DNA of 61,220 bases from Phormidium willei BDU 130791 (GTDB lineage Bacteria; Cyanobacteriota; Cyanobacteriia; Cyanobacteriales; Geitlerinemataceae), in contig LSZA01000010.1 of NCBI GenBank assembly GCA_001637315.1, forward strand, positions 1 through 61,220, in the 5' to 3' direction. Below the pieces are notes generated by a model that saw only the letters and a list, made by a program, of their open reading frames with translations, did no database searches and was not told the DNA's origin. This document shows, piece by piece, positions 36,200 to 44,526 of the stretch. Both the position numbers and the translations under genes were made by a program. Position 1 is the stretch's first letter. Each line of letters opens with the position of its first letter.

Positions 36200-36987
36200 T
36201 CCGGCCATTCCACCACCACCGGAGTATGATCACTGGGTTTGGTCCATTGCCGAGGTTCCCGGTCAATCATACAGGAGCTGGCCCGCTGGTAGAGATCCTC
36301 AGTTAGATAATGGTGGTCAATGCGCCAGCCTCGATTCCGGGGGAAGGCTCCGGCTCGATAGTCCCACCAGCTATACTGTTGCGCCTCTGAGTTAAATTTA
36401 CGAAAGGCGTCGGCTAACCCTAAACTCAGAACGCGCTGTAGGGCCTCTCGCTCGACGGGGGTTGTCCCAACGACGGGGGTTTTACCCGGTGGCGTATGGA
36501 TGTCTCGGTCATCGGGGGCAATGTTGAAATCGCCACAAATGCACACATCAGCGTATTTGTCAAGAGTTGATTTCGTATAGTCGTAGAGTTGGTTCAGCCA
36601 GCGTAGTTTGTAGTCATATTTATCGCTGTCGTAGTCACCGCCATTGGGGACATAAAGGTTGATAATCCGAATCCCTTTGACCGTAGCGGCGATCGCCCGT
36701 TTTTGCACGTCGAGTTCCCCCACCCCCTCAGCCCCCAGCCTAGGACTAAAGCCAATCTCAACCTCGTTTAGGGGCGATCGGCTCATCAGGGCCACTCCGT
36801 TATAGGACTTTTGCCCCGAAACCGCCAGCTCATAACCCAGAGCGGTAAAAGGCTCGCGGGGAAAGTCAGGATCGACCACTTTCGTTTCCTGGACACATAA
36901 GACATCGACAGGATTGGCTTGCAGCCAGTCACAGACAAGTCCCTGGCGTGTACGGATTGAGTTGACATTCCAAGTGGCAATTTTCAT
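36196..36987 (-). CDS. xth: Exodeoxyribonuclease III (AP endonuclease)
   Basis: 263 residues. Family motifs include MKIATWNVNSIRTR, the metal-binding Glu in CVQETKV, NLYVPNGGD, CGDFNIAPDD with catalytic Asp and Asn, and the C-terminal SDHTPVVVEW with the catalytic His. It acts in base-excision repair at abasic sites. Usual length. Confidence 0.95.
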   Translation of the reverse strand: MKIATWNVNSIRTRQGLVCDWLQANPVDVLCVQETKVVDPDFPREPFTALGYELAVSGQKSYNGVALMSRSPLNEVEIGFSPRLGAEGVGELDVQKRAIAATVKGIRIINLYVPNGGDYDSDKYDYKLRWLNQLYDYTKSTLDKYADVCICGDFNIAPDDRDIHTPPGKTPVVGTTPVEREALQRVLSLGLADAFRKFNSEAQQYSWWDYRAGAFPRNRGWRIDHHYLTEDLYQRASSCMIDREPRQWTKPSDHTPVVVEWPD

Positions 36988-37040
36988 AGGGGAAGATAGG
37001 GAACAGGGAACCGGGAATAGGGAATAGGGAAAAGGGGTAG
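36988..37040. repeat. Heptamer repeat array upstream of xth
   Basis: Tandem GGGAACA / GGGAATA units directly before the xth start, in the same style as the arrays in the urease operon. Confidence 0.75.
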
Positions 37041-37217
37041 GGTGCGTTCGGGCCTCAGTGACGTCTGGGCTTTGACAACTTGGCTAAAACTTGCCCGAAC
37101 GCACCGCTTCGGTTTTGAGCTCTGAGGATGGTTTCTGCATTAAACGTCCAGGTTTGCTAGGATATCAACAAAAATACAATAATCCTATCTCCCGAACCCT
37201 AACGATTTGGCAATTCT

Positions 37218-37664
37218 ATGACCGATAAGCCTCATTCCCCTGCGCTGTCCAATTCCACCGTTTCCTCCCACGATCACCCCCCCATCCATGAGTCCGAGAG
37301 TTATCGCCTCGTTGCGTCGGCGGTTCAAGCTGCCGAAGATCGCAAAGGGGCGGATTTGGTGGTGTTGCGAGTTGAGGAAGTCTCCTATCTCGCCGATTAC
37401 TTTGTGATGATCACCGGCTTCTCGCGGGTTCAGGTGCGGGCGATCGCCCAAGCCATTCAAGCTCAAGTTGAGGTCGATCTAGACCGTCCTCCCGTCCGCG
37501 TCGAAGGGCTATCCGAGGGAATTTGGGTGCTGCAAGACTATGGGGATGTGCTGGTTCATGTTCTCATGCCCGAAGAACGGGAATTTTATAACCTTGAAGC
37601 CTTCTGGGGACATGCAGAACGCCTTGAACTCTCATCGATCGCCAACTCCAGTGTGTCTTCGTAA
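37218..37664 (+). CDS. rsfS: Ribosomal silencing factor RsfS
   Basis: 148 residues. The core has [46 protein letters not shown] and [28 protein letters not shown] (quoted in part), typical of RsfS/YbeB. It binds uL14 and blocks subunit joining in starvation. A 30-residue Ser/His-rich N-terminal extension precedes the fold. It lies 29 bases upstream of the CGLD27 gene, probably one transcript. Confidence 0.94.
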   Translation: MTDKPHSPALSNSTVSSHDHPPIHESESYRLVASAVQAAEDRKGADLVVLRVEEVSYLADYFVMITGFSRVQVRAIAQAIQAQVEVDLDRPPVRVEGLSEGIWVLQDYGDVLVHVLMPEEREFYNLEAFWGHAERLELSSIANSSVSS

Positions 37665-37693
37665 CCTCCTCATCACTTCTGTCAACAAGCCGC

Positions 37694-38194
37694 ATGAACG
37701 ATCTCGATATTTCTCGATGTCCCGTTCCCCAAGAGCAACAGCCGATTCAGGAATATCAAGCCCTGAAAGATGGATGTCTGTTTCGTGCTAGCCAGGAAAC
37801 CCTCCCCGCTTATCTCAAGAGTCTGGCCTGGATTTGGATTCCGAGTTGGCTGATTGTTGCCCCTATCGCCGCTGCTAGTTTTACCCCGGAGCGGTTTCCG
37901 CTACAGTTTGTCCTCAGTGCTAGTCTGGGGGCAACGTTGGTGTTGGCGTTGGCGGTGTTGCGACTGTTTTTAGGCTGGAAGTATATCCGCGATCGCCTCA
38001 ACAGCCCCGTTGTGATTTATGAAGAGTCGGGCTGGTATGACGGACAAACTTGGACGAAAACGGAGTCCGTCTTAGCTCGCGATCGCCTAATTGTTGAGTA
38101 TCAACTGCAACCGATTTTCCAACGCTTGCGTCGAACCGCAGCCGGGTTAGGATTGTTTCTTGTGGTGAGTGCGATCGCCTGGAGCCTTGCCTAG
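37694..38194 (+). CDS. CGLD27 family protein (DUF1230)
   Basis: 166 residues. It starts with the characteristic CPVPQEQQPIQEYQALKDG signature and has three hydrophobic helices (about 50-70, 78-98 and 145-165), with an ESGWYDGQTW segment between them. The family is conserved in cyanobacteria and plastids and is linked to photosynthetic or iron/oxidative acclimation. The precise function is not known. It follows rsfS. Confidence 0.85.
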   Translation: MNDLDISRCPVPQEQQPIQEYQALKDGCLFRASQETLPAYLKSLAWIWIPSWLIVAPIAAASFTPERFPLQFVLSASLGATLVLALAVLRLFLGWKYIRDRLNSPVVIYEESGWYDGQTWTKTESVLARDRLIVEYQLQPIFQRLRRTAAGLGLFLVVSAIAWSLA

Positions 38195-38225
38195 TCCCCA
38201 TATCTGTACCTGAAGATCCGATCCT

Positions 38226-39173
38226 ATGGCCAAACGTCATCACACCCACCCCCTCGAAGTGCAACTGTTACGGGAGGGAATTGTTGAATCGAAACATCAT
38301 GTTCAAGCCGTGGTCTGCGATCGCCGAGGGCGGGTACTGTCCGCCGCTGGTGATCCTGAAACCGCTACCTTTATCCGCTCAGCTCTCAAACCCTTTCAAG
38401 CCCTAGCGGTCACCTCTACGGGAACCCTCGAACGCTATCACCTCAGCGATCGCGATTTAGCGATTATGTGTGGCTCCCACCAAGCGCGTATTGATCAGGT
38501 ACGCCAAGTTTTCCGCATTCTCTGGCAATGTTCGATTGAACCCGAACAACTCCTCTGTCCGATTCCCCAGGGGAAGCGATCGCCCCTCGAACATAACTGT
38601 TCCGGGAAACACGCCGGAATGCTGGCAGTCTGTCAACAGCGACAGGTTCCTCTAACGACCTATCTCAAGCGCAATCACCCCGTACAAACCCTGATTTTGG
38701 GCAAAGTGGCGGAATTGCTACAGATGCCCCCTGATGAGTTAATGGTGGCCCGAGATGACTGCGGCGCTCCCACCTATTTCATGCAGTTAAACCAGATGGC
38801 GTCTCTGTTCGCGCAACTGGCCTCAGGCGATAGTCTGGATATGGAACGGATTGTCCGCGCCATGACCCATCATCCTGATATGGTTGGCGGTGAGGGACAT
38901 TTTGATACGGAAGTGATGCGCATCAGCAATGGCTCTCTCGTCAGTAAAGCGGGCGCTGAGGGGATTCAATGTGTGGGGCGAATTGGTGATGGCATGGGAT
39001 TGGCGATTAAGGTCACGGATGGCTCGAAACGGGCTAAATACGCCGTTGCCCTACATCTGTTGCGCCAGTTAGGCTGGATTCAACCGGATCAGGCTGATGC
39101 CCTCGCCGAACGCTTTACGGTGATCGATGAGTTTAAACGCTTAAATATCGAGGGTGAATTAGTGATGCTGTAA
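38226..39173 (+). CDS. Asparaginase, rhizobial type II family
   Basis: 315 residues. SALKPFQALAV near residue 55 contains the Ser-x-x-Lys pair, followed by CGSHQARIDQV, HNCSGKHAGMLAVC and RDDCGAPTYF with the two cysteines used for zinc binding in ReAII/ReAV-type enzymes. This is a family distinct from E. coli-type asparaginases. It hydrolyses asparagine to aspartate and ammonia. No signal peptide, so it is cytosolic. It lies 31 bases after the CGLD27 gene. Confidence 0.88.
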   Translation: MAKRHHTHPLEVQLLREGIVESKHHVQAVVCDRRGRVLSAAGDPETATFIRSALKPFQALAVTSTGTLERYHLSDRDLAIMCGSHQARIDQVRQVFRILWQCSIEPEQLLCPIPQGKRSPLEHNCSGKHAGMLAVCQQRQVPLTTYLKRNHPVQTLILGKVAELLQMPPDELMVARDDCGAPTYFMQLNQMASLFAQLASGDSLDMERIVRAMTHHPDMVGGEGHFDTEVMRISNGSLVSKAGAEGIQCVGRIGDGMGLAIKVTDGSKRAKYAVALHLLRQLGWIQPDQADALAERFTVIDEFKRLNIEGELVML

Positions 39174-39224
39174 GGGTTTGAGCGATTTCAACCTGCCGGT
39201 CTCAAAAAAACTTTGCTCAAGGGG

Positions 39225-39254
39225 TTGCCAAATCATGATTGGTTTGGTTATAGT
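39225..39254 (+). promoter_or_regulatory. Promoter of initiator tRNA-Met
   Basis: TTGCCA at 39225-39230 and TATAGT at 39249-39254, 18 bases apart, end 11 bases before the tRNA. Confidence 0.6.
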
Positions 39255-39265
39255 AGTAAAGGCGA

Positions 39266-39339
<74 letters not shown>

Positions 39340-39347
39340 CCTTTAAG

Positions 39348-39381
39348 AAAAAGCCGCTTGACTTAGGTTGAGCGGCTTTTT
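39348..39381 (+). terminator. Intrinsic terminator after tRNA-Met
   Basis: An 11-base stem AAAAAGCCGCT / AGCGGCTTTTT with a 12-base loop. The A and T runs on both sides make it usable by both strands, including the leftward mntP gene that ends at 39405. Confidence 0.85.
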
Positions 39382-39404
39382 GCTTTGAGGTTTGCTTTGA
39401 GGAT

Positions 39405-39965
39405 TCACGTGGTGAGGCCTTGCCAGAGAATGCGGCTACCGATCGCGATGAGGATCACTCCGCCGACGACTTCGACTTTATCTTGGAAGCGATCGCCAAA
39501 ATGATGGCCCAGATAAATTCCTCCGAGACAAAGCCAGAAAGTAATCATCCCAATCACGGCGATGGTCACGAGAATCGGGGTTTTTAAGACAGCAAAGCCT
39601 AACCCAGCGGCTAAAGCATCAATACTCGTGGCTACCGCCATGACTAAAAGGGTTTCCAGGTTTAGGGGGTTAAACGGTTTCTCCTTTTCCTCTTGGGAGA
39701 TGGCTTCATGAATCATCCGCAGGCCGAGAGCCGTCAGCAATAGAAATCCAACCCAATGATCAAAGCGGATAATATAATCGCGAAAGCCAACACCGACCCC
39801 CCAACCCATGAGTGGCATAATGGCCTGAAAGATGCCGAACGTGATCGCCACCTTCAAGGCTTTTTGCCATTTGAGATGGCGGATATACAAACCACTGGTG
39901 AGGGAGACCGCAAAAGCATCAGCGGCCAGTCCTACCCCAATCATTGAAATGGTCAGAAGTTCCAC
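39405..39965 (-). CDS. mntP: Manganese efflux pump MntP
   Basis: 186 residues if started at the GTG at 39965 (VELLTISMIGVGLAADAFAVSLTSG), the usual family start and length (about 188). Six membrane helices occur in two related halves, each with an acidic motif: ADAFAVSL and SIDALAAGLGF. It exports Mn2+. An ATG at 40037 gives 24 more residues, but they are polar and unlike the family. The preceding GAGGAT fits a ribosome site for the GTG. Confidence 0.92.
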   Translation of the reverse strand: MELLTISMIGVGLAADAFAVSLTSGLYIRHLKWQKALKVAITFGIFQAIMPLMGWGVGVGFRDYIIRFDHWVGFLLLTALGLRMIHEAISQEEKEKPFNPLNLETLLVMAVATSIDALAAGLGFAVLKTPILVTIAVIGMITFWLCLGGIYLGHHFGDRFQDKVEVVGGVILIAIGSRILWQGLTT

Positions 39966-40130
39966 GAGATAATGGTTATCCTCATTAAAAAATAACAGTT
40001 TGAGACAACGACTCCCCAATGCTGTACTTAAAGCCAAGTCTTGGTTTAGGAGGTTTTCTTGAGGAATGCTGCCCCCAATTGAGTCACCCTATCGTAACCT
40101 AAAATTTCGTTTTTTTTTGAAATCGTGATA
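39966..40130 (-). promoter_or_regulatory. Long leader of mntP, possible metal-sensing RNA
   Basis: About 145 transcribed bases may precede the GTG. The leftward strand shows GGGGGCAGC, a perfect CCAAGACTTGG palindrome and GGGGAGTCG in order. mntP genes in other bacteria are controlled by the yybP-ykoY manganese riboswitch, which has GGGGAGTAG-type bases. The match here is partial and I could not fold it confidently. Confidence 0.25.
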
Positions 40131-40216
40131 TTAATTTACCACCCAAATCGTCATCATTGATTCATTATTAAAATTTGTCTCACCTATCATTCGATTACAT
40201 CCTATCTAGCGGTTAA

Positions 40217-41260
40217 ATGAACGTTAAAACGATGAGGGAAACCCTTAACCCAACCGATCCCAAAACCGCAGAAATCGCCTCAAGCAAACTGTTACCCTTT
40301 CTCACCCTGACCCTTGCCATTGTGGCCGTCTCCTGTGCCGCAATTTTTATTCGTTTTGCCGAACAGGAACTCGGGGCCAACGCCACCGTTTTGAATCGTT
40401 TGGCGATCGCCACCGTTGCCTTTTGGACCCTAACCGCCATTCAAGACTGGCGTCAACCTTGGCCGCCAAACCTCTCTCTAAACTGGAAACAAGACTGGCA
40501 ACCGCCATCAGCAGACCGCCTCAAGGATAGTATTCAACTTATTGCGGTGGCCGCCGTCTCCTCCGCCTCCGTCGTCCTCTGGGCTCAATCGCTAACCGAA
40601 ACCAGTATTGCTAACTCAACCTTACTACGCAACCTCACCCCAATTTTCACCAGTTTGGGAGGCTGGCTTCTCCTAGGACAACAATTTGATCGTCGTTTTA
40701 TCCTCGGAACCATCATCGCCGTTTTAGGTGCCATTGCCATCGGTGTCGAAGACTTCCAAATTAGCCATGAGCATCTTCTCGGAGATGGCTTAGCCTTGCT
40801 CTCGGCAGTCCTCTATGGAACTAATTTACTGCTCGTCGAGGGACTGCGATCGCGCCTGAGTACCAGTACCATTCTCCTCTGGCGTTGCGCCGTTGGCACA
40901 TTGCTGCTGTTCCCCATCGCCAGCCTCTTAGAAGAGCAGCTCTTCCCCCAAACCTGGCAAGTCTGGCTAGCCGTCGCCGCTCTGGCCCTCGTCTGTCAAG
41001 TCTTAGGGCAAGGATTGCTCGTCTATAGCCTCAAACAGTTCTCCTCAGGATTTATCGCCGTTGTTCTGCTCTTAGAGCCGATTCTAACGGCCATCCTGGC
41101 TTGGGCAATTTTCGCCGAAGCCCTAGACTGGACGAACTGGCTGGCATTTGCCATGGTACTCTCAGGGATTTATCTGGCTCGCTCCAGTGGCAGTGCCACG
41201 CAAGCGGTTGTCTCGCCTACGGTTTCGGAAGCTCAAACTGGCGATAATCCCAGTCAATAA
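40217..41260 (+). CDS. EamA/DMT-superfamily transporter
   Basis: 347 residues with ten predicted membrane helices in two EamA repeats. The first begins FLTLTLAIVAVSCAAIFIRFAEQ; the second covers LLGDGLALLSAVLYGTNLLLVEGL to the end of the last helix (NWLAFAMVLSGIYLARS). A 30-residue soluble N-terminus is polar. It exports small metabolites; the substrate cannot be read. It is divergent from mntP. Confidence 0.9.
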   Translation: MNVKTMRETLNPTDPKTAEIASSKLLPFLTLTLAIVAVSCAAIFIRFAEQELGANATVLNRLAIATVAFWTLTAIQDWRQPWPPNLSLNWKQDWQPPSADRLKDSIQLIAVAAVSSASVVLWAQSLTETSIANSTLLRNLTPIFTSLGGWLLLGQQFDRRFILGTIIAVLGAIAIGVEDFQISHEHLLGDGLALLSAVLYGTNLLLVEGLRSRLSTSTILLWRCAVGTLLLFPIASLLEEQLFPQTWQVWLAVAALALVCQVLGQGLLVYSLKQFSSGFIAVVLLLEPILTAILAWAIFAEALDWTNWLAFAMVLSGIYLARSSGSATQAVVSPTVSEAQTGDNPSQ

Positions 41261-41286
41261 GATCTCTTTGCCCAATCTGCTTAACC

Positions 41287-42471
41287 ATGCGGTCTGATTC
41301 AGCGAATTCTACAGTGGCCTACGATGTCACCCAGTTAACAGATATCGTGACGCGGATGCGATCGCAACGGCGTCTTGCGGTCATCCACGGAGGCGACAAA
41401 ACCCAACCCGGAGCGGTCATTTACCCCACCCACAATCCTCGCTCCACCAAAACCTATCACACCGTCGCCAAAGATATTGCCGAGGCCTTAGGGGAACTGG
41501 GATTCGAGCAGGTGAGCCTCTTAGCCGACGACATGACCCTCCCGCAAACCCTGCAACAGCACCAGATCGATCTGGCCTGGCTCAACACCGGCGGTGTACA
41601 AGGCTATGACCCGGTGTGTCATACCCCCGCCATGTTAGAAATGCTGGGGGTTCCCTATATCGGTCATAATCCCCTCAATAGTTCTATCTTGGACAACAAA
41701 CACGCCTTTAAACGGGAGTTGCAGGCCTTGGGAATCGCCACGGCTCCCTTTGTGGTGTCCCATCCTTTCCAAGAGCCTTTTCGTCCAGAAACCGATCTTC
41801 AATTTCAGCGTGTTTTTGCCGACACTGCCGGTCCCTTTGTGGTGAAACCCGTTTCAGGACGAGCTTCCGTCAATGTCTTTGTGGTGGATGACGCACAAGC
41901 GTTAGGGGAGGCGGTGGCTAAAATCCATCACCTCACTGCCAACACCGCTCTCATTGAAGCCTATTTACCGGGACGGGAGTTTTGCGTCTCGGTTTGTGGC
42001 CCCATCACCTATCGCCAAGGAGGGTTTGAGAGTAATCCTCAGCCGTTCGCCTTTTCTGCTATTGAGCGGGTGTTAGACGCTGATGAGCGTATTTTTACCT
42101 CAATGGATGCTAAGGGGATGACTGCTAAGCGGATGCGGCTGTTATCGCCCCAGGATGAGTCAGAACGGGAACTGCGATCGCAACTCGAAGCCATCGCCCA
42201 ACAAATTTATCGGGCCTTTAACTTGAGTAGTTTGGTGCGAATTGACCTCAGACAAGATGTCCAGGGTCAATTGTATGTTCTCGAAGCCAACCCTAAACCA
42301 GATCTCAAACGTCCTACTCCCAATCAAACCAGTTTGGTGGCCCAGGGCTTGCAAGACTGCCATATGACCTATACTGACCTGATTCTGAGTCTTTTAGGCG
42401 ATCGCCTTCACCATCTTTTCGGCTACCAACCCAATCTCATCCCTCATCTGCAAGGGATGCTAGTCCCCTAA
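41287..42471 (+). CDS. ATP-grasp protein of the D-alanine-D-alanine ligase family
   Basis: 394 residues. The N-terminal domain has RLAVIHGGDKTQPGAVIYPTHNPRSTKTYH and AWLNTGGVQGYDP. The ATP-grasp centre has KHAFKRELQALGI, FVVKPVSGRASVNVFVV and LIEAYLPGREFCVSVCG, and the metal/phosphate site is in YVLEANPKPDLKRPTP. It is longer than true Ddl (about 310-360). The N-terminal segment is more like cyanobacterial Ddl-like enzymes of unknown substrate. It lies 26 bases after the EamA gene, so joint transport and ligation of an amino-acid derivative is possible. Confidence 0.85.
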   Translation: MRSDSANSTVAYDVTQLTDIVTRMRSQRRLAVIHGGDKTQPGAVIYPTHNPRSTKTYHTVAKDIAEALGELGFEQVSLLADDMTLPQTLQQHQIDLAWLNTGGVQGYDPVCHTPAMLEMLGVPYIGHNPLNSSILDNKHAFKRELQALGIATAPFVVSHPFQEPFRPETDLQFQRVFADTAGPFVVKPVSGRASVNVFVVDDAQALGEAVAKIHHLTANTALIEAYLPGREFCVSVCGPITYRQGGFESNPQPFAFSAIERVLDADERIFTSMDAKGMTAKRMRLLSPQDESERELRSQLEAIAQQIYRAFNLSSLVRIDLRQDVQGQLYVLEANPKPDLKRPTPNQTSLVAQGLQDCHMTYTDLILSLLGDRLHHLFGYQPNLIPHLQGMLVP

Positions 42472-42480
42472 GCTGTCAAC

Positions 42481-42987
42481 TCAGCGAGTCAACTGCTCAA
42501 TCGTCGCTCGATGTTGGGGATAGGCTTGCAGCAACACTTCCCGACTGGGGGCTTCAAAATCAGCAAACTCAAAGCCTGGGGCAACGGTACAGCCAACGAG
42601 GCTATAGCCCCCTGTCTCATCGACTGTGGCCGCAAACAAATCCCCTCGGCGAATGACCACTTGTAATCGTTCCCCAGCCTCAAAATTGCGTCCTAGCTTC
42701 TGTTGCGAGAGGTCTCCTTGGGGGGTGAGGATGGCTAGGGTTAGGGGACTTCCCTCGTAGAAATGCCAGATTTCCTCCTGTCGAATGCGATGAAAGGCGG
42801 AAAACTCCGGGTTTTCTAAGAGGTAGTAGATGGAGGTGCAGTAGGTGCGATCGCCCCCAAAGCGGTCTGGAAGTGCCGCCTGGGGGATGATCTCATCAGA
42901 ACGATAGAGTTCGCGGTACATTCCCCCCTCTTCCGGGAGGGGAACGAGATCGAGCTTTTTAATCCAATCGGCAGCACTGTACATCAT
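42481..42987 (-). CDS. Cupin DUF985 family protein
   Basis: 168 residues. YSAADWIKKLDLVPLPEEGGMYRELYRS, SIYYLLENPEFSAFHRIRQEEIWHFYEGSPL and SLVGCTVAPGFEFADFEAPSREVLL (quoted in part) are diagnostic of the DUF985 beta-barrel cupins. The ligand is unknown, though some members bind sugar-like or hexenal substrates. The start at 42984 (the second Met) is equally likely. Confidence 0.9.
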   Translation of the reverse strand: MMYSAADWIKKLDLVPLPEEGGMYRELYRSDEIIPQAALPDRFGGDRTYCTSIYYLLENPEFSAFHRIRQEEIWHFYEGSPLTLAILTPQGDLSQQKLGRNFEAGERLQVVIRRGDLFAATVDETGGYSLVGCTVAPGFEFADFEAPSREVLLQAYPQHRATIEQLTR

Positions 42988-43128
42988 TTATGTCCATCAT
43001 CATCGTTGAGAAAAGTGTAGAGGATTGTCTGGGCAATGGCTGGGGGGAATCCTATTGACAATCCTATTGACAAAGGAAGCGACCTCTTGCTAACACGAGG
43101 GGAATTGAGCAGCCACCCCCCTTGTATC

Positions 43129-43722
43129 ATGACTGTTGATGTATCTCCCCGTTCTGGTTTCGCTGGAGTCTTAGACCGTTTCACCGGGCCAGGAGCGACT
43201 CGGGCGGAGTTAGTTTTGCAATTTCTGCCCCCTTTGATTGCGGCTATCCTAGCCCCCGCTTATGCCATCAGCCAAGAGTTAGACTGGAGTCCCTGGCAAT
43301 TGGGATTAGCCGCTCTGCTGGCCTTAGATTTGCTGGGAGGGGTTCTCACCAATGCCACCGCCACGGCCAAGCGTTGGTATCATCGACCGGGACAGGGGTT
43401 TGCGGAGCATTTTAGGTTTGTGTTAGTCCATTTGCTGCATATCGCCGCTGTGGCTTGGCTATTCCGGGGCGGGGATGGGCTGTTTTTCCTCGGGGTGTCG
43501 GGATATTTGATGGTTGGGGCGATCGCCATCTTACGCGCCCCATTGTATCTTCAACGTCCGATTGCTCTGGGATTGTATGGATTAGTCTTGTTGGGCGATC
43601 GCTATCTCTTCGCCCCCACGGAAGGGTTAGAGTGGTTTTTAGGGTTTTTCTTCCTCAAGCTTTTTGTCAGTCACCTTGTGTTTGAGGAATCCCATCCAAC
43701 CACTAGGCGAGAGTCTCGCTAA
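43129..43722 (+). CDS. Multi-pass membrane protein of unknown function
   Basis: 197 residues from the ATG at 43129 (MTVDVSPRSGFAGVLDRF); a frame open back to 43036 is poorer. About five hydrophobic helices are visible, the first at about 28-48. Between them is NATATAKRWYHRPGQGFAEHFRFVLVHLLHI, a conserved-looking loop with His residues. No recognised catalytic motif. Confidence 0.65.
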   Translation: MTVDVSPRSGFAGVLDRFTGPGATRAELVLQFLPPLIAAILAPAYAISQELDWSPWQLGLAALLALDLLGGVLTNATATAKRWYHRPGQGFAEHFRFVLVHLLHIAAVAWLFRGGDGLFFLGVSGYLMVGAIAILRAPLYLQRPIALGLYGLVLLGDRYLFAPTEGLEWFLGFFFLKLFVSHLVFEESHPTTRRESR

Positions 43723-43764
43723 AGTTCGGCCCAAAACGCAAAATCGTCTCTGATGTCTTAACCC

Positions 43765-44520
43765 CTAACCCAGCCAACGAAATGCTCGTTCAAGGTTCTC
43801 GACGGCATCATTCTCAATCAGAGCTCCATGAGCAAGGATAATCCGCTGAGGACTCCAATCTAAGAGTCGCTGGCGTTGCTGTCGTAGCTGGGGTTTGTTC
43901 CTCAAAAAAGTTAATCGTAAATCCAGGGGAGCCTTGCCATGAGGGGCTAAATTTCCGGCTAGTTTTAGGGGAATTCGCAGCCCAAGGGGAACCCGGTTTG
44001 GCTCAAAGTTCTCTATCAAATCCGTCACAATCAGCGTTTGACTTGGTCGGTGAAAGAAGATGACTTCTTCCATGAACTGCCCCCGAAAATGACACTGTTC
44101 AATCTCATCCTCCCAAGGTGCTGGTTCTGACTCCCGTAACTGGGCATCTACCTGAATCGAAATCCCATGCCGTGCTGCTCGTTCTGTGACTCCATCTGCT
44201 ACCCAAGTCAAAGAATTTGGATACTTGTCCCTCCAATTGGGAAGATGAACATAATGCAGTTTATTAGGGGCAATCAAATAGGTCACGGGGCCAAGCTTTC
44301 CCAGTTCTGCTTGTAACCCTGGTGTGAGGACTGTGGGGGAGTGACACCAAAGCTGGCCCGTTTTGAGGCGAATGACGGTCATGCGAGTTGGAAAGGGGAA
44401 CTTGACTCCCAAAAGGGACATTTTGACCACGGGACCATCGACAATCCAAAGATTCTCCGATAGAGGTTTGAGCGTATTGAATGGCTCGTAGAGGGCTATT
44501 TGACGCCACTTACCAATCAT
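43765..44520 (-). CDS. DUF4336 family protein
   Basis: 251 residues. NLWIVDGPVVKMSLLGVKFPFPTRMTVIRL, TPGLQAELGKLGPVTYLIAPNKLHYVHLP, HFRGQFMEEVIFFHRPSQTLIVTDLIENF and IILAHGALIEND (quoted in part) follow the DUF4336 pattern, which looks like a degenerate metallo-beta-lactamase fold with His and Asp residues. Function unknown. It lies 6 bases after the ileS stop in the same direction. Confidence 0.85.
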   Translation of the reverse strand: MIGKWRQIALYEPFNTLKPLSENLWIVDGPVVKMSLLGVKFPFPTRMTVIRLKTGQLWCHSPTVLTPGLQAELGKLGPVTYLIAPNKLHYVHLPNWRDKYPNSLTWVADGVTERAARHGISIQVDAQLRESEPAPWEDEIEQCHFRGQFMEEVIFFHRPSQTLIVTDLIENFEPNRVPLGLRIPLKLAGNLAPHGKAPLDLRLTFLRNKPQLRQQRQRLLDWSPQRIILAHGALIENDAVENLERAFRWLG

Positions 44521-44526
44521 ATTGGA

